Assembly: GCA_964575715.1 (NCBI GenBank)
Contig: CAZNSG010000048.1
Span: 1 to 14,061, forward strand
Length of the DNA stretch: 14,061 bases
Origin: PNAI01 sp964575715
GTDB taxonomy: Bacteria; Pseudomonadota; Alphaproteobacteria; Rhizobiales; Xanthobacteraceae
Direction: 5' to 3'
Below, one piece after another: positions 5,926 to 12,785 of the stretch. The notes below the pieces were generated by a model. That model was not told the DNA's origin, made no database searches, and worked only from the letters and a program-made list of their open reading frames with translations. Each line of letters begins with the position of its first letter. The first letter of the stretch is position 1. Position numbers and translations under genes: made by a program.

Positions 5926-7440
5926 TTACCGAAACAGCAGCGATTTGATAATGACGATCACCACATTCGAGACGTCGATGACGGCGCTGATATCGACGTA
6001 GTCGAACTGCTTGAGCGATACGCCGTCAATGGCGACCACATTGGCCCCCGGTGCCATCTCGAAATGCACGATCCGGCCAAGACTTAATGCCACGTCGCCG
6101 TCGATCAGCAGCACCAGCGGCAGGCCGGCCGCTAGCGTCTTGGGCACGGCCGCGCAGATGCCCTCGGCGAGTTCGGCCAGCCGCGCGTGCAGCGGATCGC
6201 CCTGCCAGCGGAACGCCAGCGCGACGGCGCTTGTGCCCTCCGCCATGTCCGACTGCGCGAGCGCCGCGCGCACCTGCGCCGCCACATCGTCGGCGTCGAT
6301 CTCTCCCGAAAGATCGAAGCGGCAGGGCAGCACCGGCAAATTGTGCAGCGGCAGGAGCGCGCGATCGTTGATCATGATGGTGTTGCCGCTGGTCTGCACC
6401 GAGAATTGCGCGGCGCCGATCACCGTGGCGCGGATGCCCTGCCCCGGGTCCCAAATCGACGCGGCCACGCGATGCTGCGATAGTGCGTGGCGCAACGCGT
6501 GCGCGAGATCGTGGCCGAGGTCGCCGAACCGCTCGCTCTCGCGGCCATAAAGATATTCCGCCACACCGCCGGAAAACGTAACGGCGTCGATAGGCACATT
6601 CGTCAGGTGCCCTGGCCAGGGCTCCGTCACCAACAGCCGCGCCATGAGCGCATCGGGCGGCGCGCGGTTCATGCAGGCAAGGATGAGCTCGCTCATGCGC
6701 GCGACCATTTTTTTACGATCAGGCGCGGCAAGCTTCTCTCCGATCCTCAAATCGATCCCAAGGCTGCGACTAATCTCATTCGCCGGCTCTTCGAGATGCG
6801 TGAGCCCTTCCGTGCCCTCCACGAGCAGCCGGCCGCCGACCGCAATCGCCAGGGTGGCGAGCAATTCGCCGTCGCGGATCAGCGCGAGCTTGGTGGTGCC
6901 GCCGCCGATGTCGACGTTGAGCACGGTCTTGGCCCGCGTGGCCGAGAGCTTGACCGCGCCGGACCCGTGCGCCGCCATCTGGCATTCCATGTGGTGGCCA
7001 GCCGAGGCGCAGACGAACTTGCCGGATTCTTCCGAAAACAAATCGGCGATGGCGCGGGAATTCTTGCGCTTGAGCGCCTCGCCGGTGAGGATCACGGCGC
7101 CGGAGTCAACCTTGGCGCGCATCAGCCCGGCATCGGCATAGCAACGATTGATGAAGGCTGCGAGCGTCGCCGTATCGATGGTGAAGCCGGGCAGATAGGG
7201 CGTGAGCAGGATCGGAGATTGCCAGAGAATTTTCCGCTCCACCACCACGAACCGGCTCGACAGCCCCGTGGCGAGGCGCGACAGATGCACGCGCGCGAAC
7301 ATCAAATGCGAGGTCGAGGAACCGATGTCGATGCCGACGGTGGTCAGCTCGACATTGTCCGCCGCCCACATCGCCTCGCGAATCGCGCGCGTCTCGGCGG
7401 CATCATCGACGTGGACGTGCTCGAATTCGAGGTCGTGCAT
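5926..7440 (-). CDS. eutA: EutA-type ethanolamine ammonia-lyase reactivating ATPase
   Basis: The 504-residue product matches EutA along its whole length (E. coli EutA is about 467 residues). EutA is an ASKHA-fold ATPase that frees damaged adenosylcobalamin from ethanolamine ammonia-lyase (EutBC) so that new cofactor can bind. ATP-binding motifs are visible: phosphate 1 VGIDIGSSTS (35-44), phosphate 2 VLNVDIGGGTTKLAL (173-187), and an adenosine-type TFSGGVAEY (289-297). Shared family stretches include ILWQSPILLTP (71-81), VDSGAVILTGE (111-121), CASAGHHME (144-152) and the end IIKSLLFR. The N-terminus is about 25 residues longer than in E. coli. An AGG-type ribosome site (CAGGTAG) precedes ATG 7440. 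No eutB or eutC lies in the window, so its client enzyme is elsewhere or is a different one. The neighbours (bicupin upstream, Fe-S protein downstream) do not belong to the classical eut operon. Confidence 0.85.
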   Translation of the reverse strand: MHDLEFEHVHVDDAAETRAIREAMWAADNVELTTVGIDIGSSTSHLMFARVHLSRLATGLSSRFVVVERKILWQSPILLTPYLPGFTIDTATLAAFINRCYADAGLMRAKVDSGAVILTGEALKRKNSRAIADLFSEESGKFVCASAGHHMECQMAAHGSGAVKLSATRAKTVLNVDIGGGTTKLALIRDGELLATLAIAVGGRLLVEGTEGLTHLEEPANEISRSLGIDLRIGEKLAAPDRKKMVARMSELILACMNRAPPDALMARLLVTEPWPGHLTNVPIDAVTFSGGVAEYLYGRESERFGDLGHDLAHALRHALSQHRVAASIWDPGQGIRATVIGAAQFSVQTSGNTIMINDRALLPLHNLPVLPCRFDLSGEIDADDVAAQVRAALAQSDMAEGTSAVALAFRWQGDPLHARLAELAEGICAAVPKTLAAGLPLVLLIDGDVALSLGRIVHFEMAPGANVVAIDGVSLKQFDYVDISAVIDVSNVVIVIIKSLLFR

Positions 7441-7461
7441 CGCTACCTGCTAGAACTTCTC

Positions 7462-7513
7462 GCCGTCATCCTGAGGCGGCCATGCGAAGCATGGCCCTCG
7501 AAGGATGAACGGC
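7462..7513. repeat. CATCCTGAGG/TCGAAGGATG palindromic repeat
   Basis: GCCGTCATCC (7462-7471) pairs with GGATGAACGGC (7503-7513), with one bulged base. An inner perfect hairpin GGCCATG, CGAAG, CATGGCC follows. It starts 21 bases before the EutA ATG, in the gap that separates the cupin and EutA genes. It is the same family as the two copies inside the 2904-3181 element. Confidence 0.75.
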
Positions 7514-7547
7514 TCAGATGAATGGCCCAAGTGCGGCAACGAATGGG

Positions 7548-7600
7548 CCGTCACCCTTCGAGGCTCGGCGACTTTGTCGCCTCGCACCTCAGGGCGACGG
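7548..7600. repeat. CCGTCACCCT/AGGGCGACGG palindromic repeat
   Basis: CCGTCACCCT (7549-7557 region) pairs imperfectly with AGGGCGACGG (7591-7600), and CGAGGC (7559-7564) pairs with GCCTCG (7579-7584). This is a second copy of the family at the left edge of the window. With the preceding repeat it fills most of the 188-base cupin-EutA gap. Confidence 0.7.
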
Positions 7601-7628
7601 AGCAAATAATTCCGCTGACGAGCCACCC

Positions 7629-8720
7629 TTACGCCGCCTCATTGACGAACTTCGCCATGCCCGACTTGACGCCGTGCTTGGCAAGCTCGGCCAGAAAAAT
7701 CTTATGAATGCGCGCGTCCTGGTGCTCGTACTCGATCTGGCAGCCGCCGTCCTTGACGTTCACATCCATGCCCAAGAACACGCGCCGCTTGTCGGCGGTG
7801 AACGGGTAGCGCAGGCTGCCCATGGCGACCGCGAGATAGCGCGCCGGATGACCTGACGTGTTGAAGTGCTGGTGGAACATCTGGTCGGGCGGCGCGAACA
7901 CCACGCCATGCTGCCAGTCGACGCGCACGAAGTCTTTTTCGCCCTCGTACCACAGCAGCGAATAGCCGTGCCCGGTGACCGCGAACACATGGAAGTCGGC
8001 GCCGTGCCGGTGCGCCTTCTTGTAGGTGCCGACCGGCATCTGCGAGGAGTGCGCGTGCATGGTGCCTTCCGCCAGAATGAACATCATGCTTGAGCCGCCG
8101 GCGCCGCGCTGGTCCCAGGCCTTGAGTTCAAATGCGGCGAGATCCGGAATGAAATTGGTCTCCCACATGTTGCGGCCCGGACGCACCGGCACGAAATTGC
8201 CCTCGCCCGCGAAAAAACCGGGCGCGCCCTGCCGGTCCAAAAACTGAAACGAATTGTCGAACACGAACGCTTCATTGTGAAAAAGATTGAGCATCGTCGG
8301 CAGACTGTTGGTTGATGAGAGCCGCGCGCGCTCGCGCCCGCTCGAATTGAAATGCTGGTAGCGGCAGTTGAGCGGCAGCGCGAACAGGCTTTTCGGCCCC
8401 CATTCGAAGCTGTGCTTGTGCCCGCCGCCGGTCTCCACCGTTGTGCTGCCGTGGCCGGAGAGCACATAGACAACTTCTTCGTAGAGGTGTTTTTGCGGCT
8501 CGCTCTTGGCGCCGGGTGCGAGATCGAGCACAAAAATCGAAATGAAATCGCCGCGGCCCTTGAGATGAACGATGCCACCGTCGGCGCCCATGCGCGGCCA
8601 GCGCCTCGTGGGAACCTTGAGCAGATCGACGCCGAAATCTTCGGTGATCGGCACGCCTTCCTTCTCCGCCCAGGAGAGGTAGGGATCGAGCAGCAATTTC
8701 GGCTTGTTCACCGCGTCCAT
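7629..8720 (-). CDS. Bicupin domain protein, function unknown
   Basis: The 363-residue protein holds two cupin barrels. The first has PQKHLYEEVVYVLSGHG (about 75-91; His78, Glu81/82) and LPLNCRYQHFNSSG (about 115-128; His123). The second has AHRHGADFHVFAVTGHG (236-252; His237, His239, with His244 near the usual Glu position) and APPDQMFHQHFNTSG (about 276-290; His283, His285). The second barrel has the fuller metal-binding set. Bicupins include gentisate-type dioxygenases, oxalate decarboxylases and regulatory proteins, and I cannot name this one's reaction. I recall related proteins carrying database labels that link them to ethanolamine ammonia-lyase activation, which would fit the EutA neighbour, but I cannot verify this. 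A strong Shine-Dalgarno sequence (GGAGGAGATA, at 8721-8730 on the + strand) directly precedes ATG 8720 and supports this start. Confidence 0.8.
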   Translation of the reverse strand: MDAVNKPKLLLDPYLSWAEKEGVPITEDFGVDLLKVPTRRWPRMGADGGIVHLKGRGDFISIFVLDLAPGAKSEPQKHLYEEVVYVLSGHGSTTVETGGGHKHSFEWGPKSLFALPLNCRYQHFNSSGRERARLSSTNSLPTMLNLFHNEAFVFDNSFQFLDRQGAPGFFAGEGNFVPVRPGRNMWETNFIPDLAAFELKAWDQRGAGGSSMMFILAEGTMHAHSSQMPVGTYKKAHRHGADFHVFAVTGHGYSLLWYEGEKDFVRVDWQHGVVFAPPDQMFHQHFNTSGHPARYLAVAMGSLRYPFTADKRRVFLGMDVNVKDGGCQIEYEHQDARIHKIFLAELAKHGVKSGMAKFVNEAA

Positions 8721-8831
8721 TATCTCCTCCGTCGCGTGCCGACATCATAGACATGCCAAGCCAATTGTGAAGTGGCCGCCTGTTCCCCGCCATCGGTGCA
8801 ATCAACAATTGCGGGGCGCCGAATGGAATGA

Positions 8832-9986
8832 TCAGCCGCCGAAGATGAACCGCGTCCCGACAGCGGAATGGATCACCTTGTCGGGCATCGCCGCCCGCGC
8901 GAGATCGTAAAACCGATCGCCGATGCAATGCGCCGGTATCAGGTGGTCTGGATTGATCTCCTTGAAAGCTTCGATGGTCTGGCGGATGTAATCGTCGCCG
9001 AGCGGCGGCACGATATGGAAGCCGCCGATGACGGCATGCACCTTTTCGACGCCCGAGACCGTCTGCGCCTGCTTGACCGCGTTGATCACTCCGCGATGGC
9101 TGCAAGAGGTCAGCACCACCAGCCCCTTGCCCTTGACGACATAATTGGTCGCGATCTCGTGCTCGAAATCGTCCGGAATGTAGCTGCCGGTATTCTTGGC
9201 CGGCGGCATTTTTTCCGGATAGCAGCCGAAGCCATCGAATATGCCGACGATCTCCGAGGTGGCGCGTAGCGGCGTTTCGAACGAGCGTTGGCCGATCCGC
9301 CCGGTGGTGAAGGCATGATCGGCGACGACGGCGGGTCCTTCCGCCAGCATCAGCGCGAGGTCGGCATCCATGATCGCCTTGCGGTCGAGCGCGCCAAAAT
9401 TGCCGGCCGGAGTTTTCCGCAGACAGAAACAGTCTTCGCCGCCGACGAAAAACGGCATCTTGCTTTTCAGCTTATTCTTGTTCGCTGTAAGAAAGCCGAC
9501 CATGCCACCGAAATGATCGTAGTGGCCGTGGCTGAGCACGAGCGCATCGAGGGTCGCGGGGTCGACCTGGAGGATCGCCATGTTGTTAAGCAGCACTTCG
9601 GGCGTGTAGCCGAAATCGACTAGCACATTGCGCGTCTCGCCGCCGCGCTGCGATTCGGCGTGCATGGACAATCCCCATTCGCCGTTGAGCGACGCCCGCG
9701 GCCAGGCATCTGGAATTAGATTGCCGGTCGTGCGCCGCTCGATGGTGAGGCCATCGCGCTTTTCGGCCGGAATAAATTGAATCACAATATTATCGGTGAC
9801 GATCCGGACCGCGAGGCGATCGACTTCCGGGATTGCACGACCGAGCGTTCGCGCCGGCGCGGTTTGCGCGCTTGCGACCATGCTGGCGACCATCGCCGAC
9901 ACAAAGCCCGCGCCGCCCGCGCAAAGCGGCCCGAAATTCGATAGCAATGAGGTGCCGGAGATACAGTTGCAGGCATTAAAAAGCAT
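8832..9986 (-). CDS. Metallo-beta-lactamase-fold hydrolase (DHPP-synthase-like)
   Basis: The 384-residue protein has the metallo-beta-lactamase metal motif SHGHYDH (His153, His155, Asp157, His158), then His297 in SCSHRG, His324 in GGFH, and His353 in PAHC. This order fits the group named after the archaeal dihydropterin ribofuranosyl-aminobenzene phosphate synthase (MJ0301). In bacteria these are uncharacterised hydrolases, so a methanopterin role should not be assumed. The first 40 residues include a hydrophobic stretch (about 20-40) ending in ASAQT, like a signal peptide, but there is no basic residue before it, so export is doubtful; CNACNC-like cysteines are seen at the start. GGGAGG lies just upstream of ATG 9986. 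The start lies 24 bases after the LLM stop, so the two are very likely co-transcribed. Confidence 0.8.
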   Translation of the reverse strand: MLFNACNCISGTSLLSNFGPLCAGGAGFVSAMVASMVASAQTAPARTLGRAIPEVDRLAVRIVTDNIVIQFIPAEKRDGLTIERRTTGNLIPDAWPRASLNGEWGLSMHAESQRGGETRNVLVDFGYTPEVLLNNMAILQVDPATLDALVLSHGHYDHFGGMVGFLTANKNKLKSKMPFFVGGEDCFCLRKTPAGNFGALDRKAIMDADLALMLAEGPAVVADHAFTTGRIGQRSFETPLRATSEIVGIFDGFGCYPEKMPPAKNTGSYIPDDFEHEIATNYVVKGKGLVVLTSCSHRGVINAVKQAQTVSGVEKVHAVIGGFHIVPPLGDDYIRQTIEAFKEINPDHLIPAHCIGDRFYDLARAAMPDKVIHSAVGTRFIFGG

Positions 9987-10010
9987 GTTGGCCTCCCAAG
10001 GCAGACGTTA

Positions 10011-11120
10011 TTACGCCGCCGCCGACTTGCCGATCGCCGCGTTGACGCGCGGCATGACTTCTTCGGCCATCAATTGCATCGAACGCTTGGCAAGCTCCGG
10101 ATCGGCCCAATCCATGCCGGCATAGACCAGCTCGCCGAAATCGCCGACCTCCTCGCGCAACGCCAGAATGGCATCTACGACTTTGTTGACGCTGCCATGG
10201 ATAACGCAGTGGTCCATAACATGGTCTTGCGTGATCTCCTCGTCCGGCTGATCCTTGTGGCTCTTGAACACATAGAGCCGCTTGCCGCGTTTCATCTTGG
10301 CAAGCATCTGCTCGTAATAGAACTGGTAGGGACTCTTCGGGTCGGTGCGGCCGTAGCGCGCAGCGACCTTGTCGTCGTCGGCCACGAAGAGCGCACGCGC
10401 CACCCGCCAGTCGGCGACCTTGGGCTCTACACCCACTTCGGTCTTGCCTTTGCAATAATGCTCCCAGTGCGACTTCAAATGTTTGGAGAGAAGAAAATTC
10501 GCCGAGAGCGGATGGAAATCGCGCTTGCCCATGAGCACGACGCCGGGCGAGAACGGCGCCACCACCGTGCCGACAATTTCCGGCCGCGGCTGCTGAAAGG
10601 GTTTGCCCAGGTAGCCGACGCCGATCGGGAGCGCCTGCGTGCGCACGGTTGAAACTTTGTAACGGTTATCGGGAAAATCGATGTTGTAGGGCGCTTCACC
10701 CTCCCAAATGGCGAGGATGACATCGATCGCCTCGGCGAACATCTTGTTGCGGTCCTGCTCCAGGATGCCCAGCGCCTCCGCATCCGAAGTCAGCGCCCCC
10801 GGGCTGACCCCTAGGATGAATCGCCCCTCCGCCATGTGATCGAACATCGCCGCCTGCACGGCGATCAGCAACGGGTGCATGTGGGAGAGATTGGCGGTGC
10901 CGGTTGCGAGCTTGATCTGCTTGGTCTCGGGGATCAGAGACGCGTGAAACATCATGCTGTTGGTGATGTTTTCGCACCGGTCGGTCAAGTGCTCACCCAC
11001 GAAGGCATCGTAGAAACCGAGTTTATCGGCAAGAATGATGGCCTGCCGGTCTTCTTTGAGCGTTTCCACCCAGCTCCGGTGCATCGGATGCACCGGCATC
11101 GTGAAGTATCCCAACCTCAT
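10011..11120 (-). CDS. LLM-class (luciferase-like) flavin-dependent oxidoreductase
   Basis: The 369-residue protein belongs to the bacterial luciferase-like family, two-component monooxygenases or F420/FMN oxidoreductases with a TIM-barrel fold. Family features are MRLGYFTMPVHP at the N-terminus, ILADKLGFYDAFVGEHL (about 29-45), KLATGTANLSHMHPLLIAVQAAMFDHMAEGRFILGVSPG (about 70-108), and a late helical part ending in MPRVNAAIG. The pattern is closest to limonene-monooxygenase-like or alkanal-type members. Such enzymes need a flavin reductase; none is adjacent, although the nitroreductase at 257-1099 could in principle supply reduced flavin. GGAG lies about 10 bases before ATG 11120. It is the first gene of the leftward cluster and diverges from the substrate-binding protein gene, with 153 bases between starts. 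Confidence 0.85.
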   Translation of the reverse strand: MRLGYFTMPVHPMHRSWVETLKEDRQAIILADKLGFYDAFVGEHLTDRCENITNSMMFHASLIPETKQIKLATGTANLSHMHPLLIAVQAAMFDHMAEGRFILGVSPGALTSDAEALGILEQDRNKMFAEAIDVILAIWEGEAPYNIDFPDNRYKVSTVRTQALPIGVGYLGKPFQQPRPEIVGTVVAPFSPGVVLMGKRDFHPLSANFLLSKHLKSHWEHYCKGKTEVGVEPKVADWRVARALFVADDDKVAARYGRTDPKSPYQFYYEQMLAKMKRGKRLYVFKSHKDQPDEEITQDHVMDHCVIHGSVNKVVDAILALREEVGDFGELVYAGMDWADPELAKRSMQLMAEEVMPRVNAAIGKSAAA

Positions 11121-11273
11121 CCTCGATCTCCGCTTTGCGGTCGGCTAGGCTAAAGCATGATCCCGAAAAGTGGAAACCGGTTTTCGGATAAAGATCATGC
11201 TAGAAGAATGGCCCCCGCGCGCGGCAAGTCCTTTGCACGCGCCTGGGCCGATGCCAAGGACCCGGAGCCAGCC
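11121..11273. promoter_or_regulatory. Divergent intergenic region (likely two promoters)
   Basis: The LLM-led leftward cluster and the rightward substrate-binding protein gene start from opposite ends of this stretch, so both promoters should be here. I see no convincing -35/-10 pair or operator. Part of it is the palindromic repeat at 11154-11201. The arrangement would let one regulator control uptake and catabolism together, but no regulator gene is nearby. Confidence 0.4.
11154..11201. repeat. 48-bp AGCATGATC palindromic repeat
   Basis: AGCATGATC (11154-11162) pairs with GATCATGCT (11193-11201), and CCGAAAA pairs with TTTTCGG around the centre, which holds GTGGAAACCGG. This matches a repeat that is very common between genes in Bradyrhizobium and relatives. 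It creates an in-frame ATG at 11157 that could mislead gene callers into extending the downstream gene. Confidence 0.85.
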
Positions 11274-12248
11274 ATGCGACTGTTGTCCGTTCTCGCGCTT
11301 TCGATCTTCTCCGGTCATGCGTTCGCCGCCGATCCGGTGCTCCTGCGCGTCAACACTTTCCCGACCGCGCGCGCCTTGCCGTTTTTTGCCGGCATCGAGA
11401 AAGGCTTCTTCAACAAGCACGGCATCAAGGTCGAATTGGAATTCACCCAAAACTCCGGCAGCCAGCGCGCCGGTCTTGCCGCCGGCAAGTTCGAGCTGGT
11501 GCATTCGGCGGTCGACAATGCGATCGCCATGATCGAGGTGGCCAAGGTCGACGTGGTCATCGTGTCCGGCGGCGACGGCGGGACCAATGAATTCATCGTG
11601 CAATCCGATATCAACTCATTCGCGGACATCCGCGGCAAAGCGCTTGTCGTCGATGCGACCAACACCGCCTATGCGCTGCTCGCGAGAAAGATCTTGATGA
11701 AGAACGGGCTCAAAGATGGCGTCGACTACCGGCTCAACCCGGTCGGCAACGGCTCGCTGCGATTTAAAGCCATGACGGAAAGCAAGGACAACGCCGCGGC
11801 GGTGATGAATCTTCCGTTCTCGGTGCGGGCGGTCGAGCTTGGCATGAAGAGTCTGGGCCGCACCGTCGACCTGCTCGGCCCCTATCAGGCGGGCGGCGCC
11901 TTTGTGCTGCGCGCCTGGGCGCGCGCCAATGCCGAGACGCTCGAGCGCTACATCGCGGGCTATGTGGATGCACTGCGCTGGGCGGTCAATCGCGCCAACC
12001 GGGCGGAAGCCGTGGCCCTGCTGATGGACAAACAGAAGCTGTCGCAGTCGCTCGCCGAGCGCAGCTACGACCTGATGGTCGAGCCGAACTTCGGCTTTGC
12101 CAAGGATGCCGCGCTCGATATGGCAGGATTCAAGAACGTGCTGGCGCTGCGCCACGAGGTCGAGGGCGGAACCATGTCGGCGCCCGAGCGCTATATCGAT
12201 TTGTCCTACTACGAGCGGGCCATGAAAAGACTAGCGGATAAAATCTGA
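11274..12248 (+). CDS. ABC-type substrate-binding protein (SsuA/THI5/NMT1-like)
   Basis: The 324-residue protein looks like a periplasmic solute receptor of the SsuA/TauA/THI5 group. It has a short signal sequence (MRLLSVLALSIFSGHAFA, likely cut after residue 18), then the family start with the pattern FPTARALPFFAGIEKGFF, where the hydrophobic core precedes NKHGIKVELEF. GLAAGKFELVHSAVDNAI follows near residue 70, and FADIRGKALVVDATNTAYALLARKIL near 118-143. The frame is open back to 11157, but that part lies in a palindromic repeat. ATG 11274 has GGAG (11264-11267) upstream and starts a signal peptide, so I prefer it. No permease or ATPase gene follows, so the receptor is an orphan here. Relatives bind sulfonates, pyrimidine precursors or aromatic acids; the ligand cannot be told. 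Confidence 0.8.
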   Translation: MRLLSVLALSIFSGHAFAADPVLLRVNTFPTARALPFFAGIEKGFFNKHGIKVELEFTQNSGSQRAGLAAGKFELVHSAVDNAIAMIEVAKVDVVIVSGGDGGTNEFIVQSDINSFADIRGKALVVDATNTAYALLARKILMKNGLKDGVDYRLNPVGNGSLRFKAMTESKDNAAAVMNLPFSVRAVELGMKSLGRTVDLLGPYQAGGAFVLRAWARANAETLERYIAGYVDALRWAVNRANRAEAVALLMDKQKLSQSLAERSYDLMVEPNFGFAKDAALDMAGFKNVLALRHEVEGGTMSAPERYIDLSYYERAMKRLADKI

Positions 12249-12537
12249 TACTTGGTATCCAGCATGGTGACTCGCGCGCTGCTTTGCTGGTTGGAGCGAC
12301 TGTGGCGCCTTGCTGAAGCGATCGCAGCGCAATATTTTTGCAGCGATTGGAGGAACAGCGGACGTGAGGCGGACAGGGCGGATTCGGGGCTCTTGACCCA
12401 CTGCGACATCTGCCGGTGGGCCGACTGCATGACACCGACTGCCTCCGCCAAGCACGCTGGCACCACAAATACCGCTGAGCTAACTTATCCCGTGCACCAA
12501 GCAATGCGGGCTTGGCAATTTCTTGTCGGGGGCAAGC
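12249..12537. other. Stretch without recognised gene
   Basis: This region follows the substrate-binding protein gene. It is open in several frames on both strands (for example 12252-12695 on +), but none of the translations resembles a known family or has a ribosome site. Cys-rich and Trp-rich reading suggests noncoding or decayed sequence. I see no terminator or RNA gene in it. It presumably holds the promoter for the small secreted protein that follows. Confidence 0.4.
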
Positions 12538-12729
12538 ATGCAAATGCATATCAAGATTTTCACGCTCATTGGCTTGTTCCTCATCAGCATGCCGGGCCAC
12601 GCCGCGACCCGCGACGCGAGCGACAAACTCACGTTGAACGACGCCGAACTCGGCGCGCTGCACAAGGCCATTCAAGAAGCCGAAAATATTTCTAACCAAG
12701 CCGCGAAGATCAAATTTGCACGAACTTAA
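12538..12729 (+). CDS. Small predicted secreted protein, 63 aa, unknown
   Basis: The N-terminus is a good Sec signal peptide: MQMHIK gives a positive charge, then IFTLIGLFLISM is hydrophobic, and PGHA-ATR offers an AxA-like cut near residue 22. The mature part is about 41 residues, polar and probably one helix (LNDAELGALHKAIQEAEN). A G-rich site (TCGGGGGC) precedes ATG 12538; a second in-frame ATG lies 6 bases later. The frame opens as far back as 12523, but the signal peptide supports the later start. It lies 56 bases upstream of the DUF3298 gene in the same direction, so they may be co-transcribed. I do not recognise a family. Confidence 0.5.
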   Translation: MQMHIKIFTLIGLFLISMPGHAATRDASDKLTLNDAELGALHKAIQEAENISNQAAKIKFART

Positions 12730-12785
12730 ATATCTATTTGCACTTCTCACATCTCACTTGCCATTATTTCATTTAGGAGTCGCCA

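Noticed and set aside
6487..7521. 344-codon + strand frame opposite eutA
   Set aside because: It mirrors the codon structure of eutA, shows no recognisable motif and has no ribosome site.
8272..9105. 277-codon - strand frame across the cupin and MBL genes
   Set aside because: It overlaps two well-supported genes in another frame, and its product is Arg-rich and low in order.
8832..9986. Methanopterin-type pterin synthase
   Set aside because: The family name comes from an archaeal enzyme. No other tetrahydromethanopterin gene is present, so only the fold is claimed.
11157..11273. Upstream start for the substrate-binding protein
   Set aside because: This part encodes no signal peptide and lies partly in a 48-bp repeat. 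ATG 11274 has a ribosome site and starts a signal peptide.
12252..12695. 147-codon + strand frame after the substrate-binding protein gene
   Set aside because: There is no ribosome site and no family match. It overlaps the better-supported small secreted protein in another frame.
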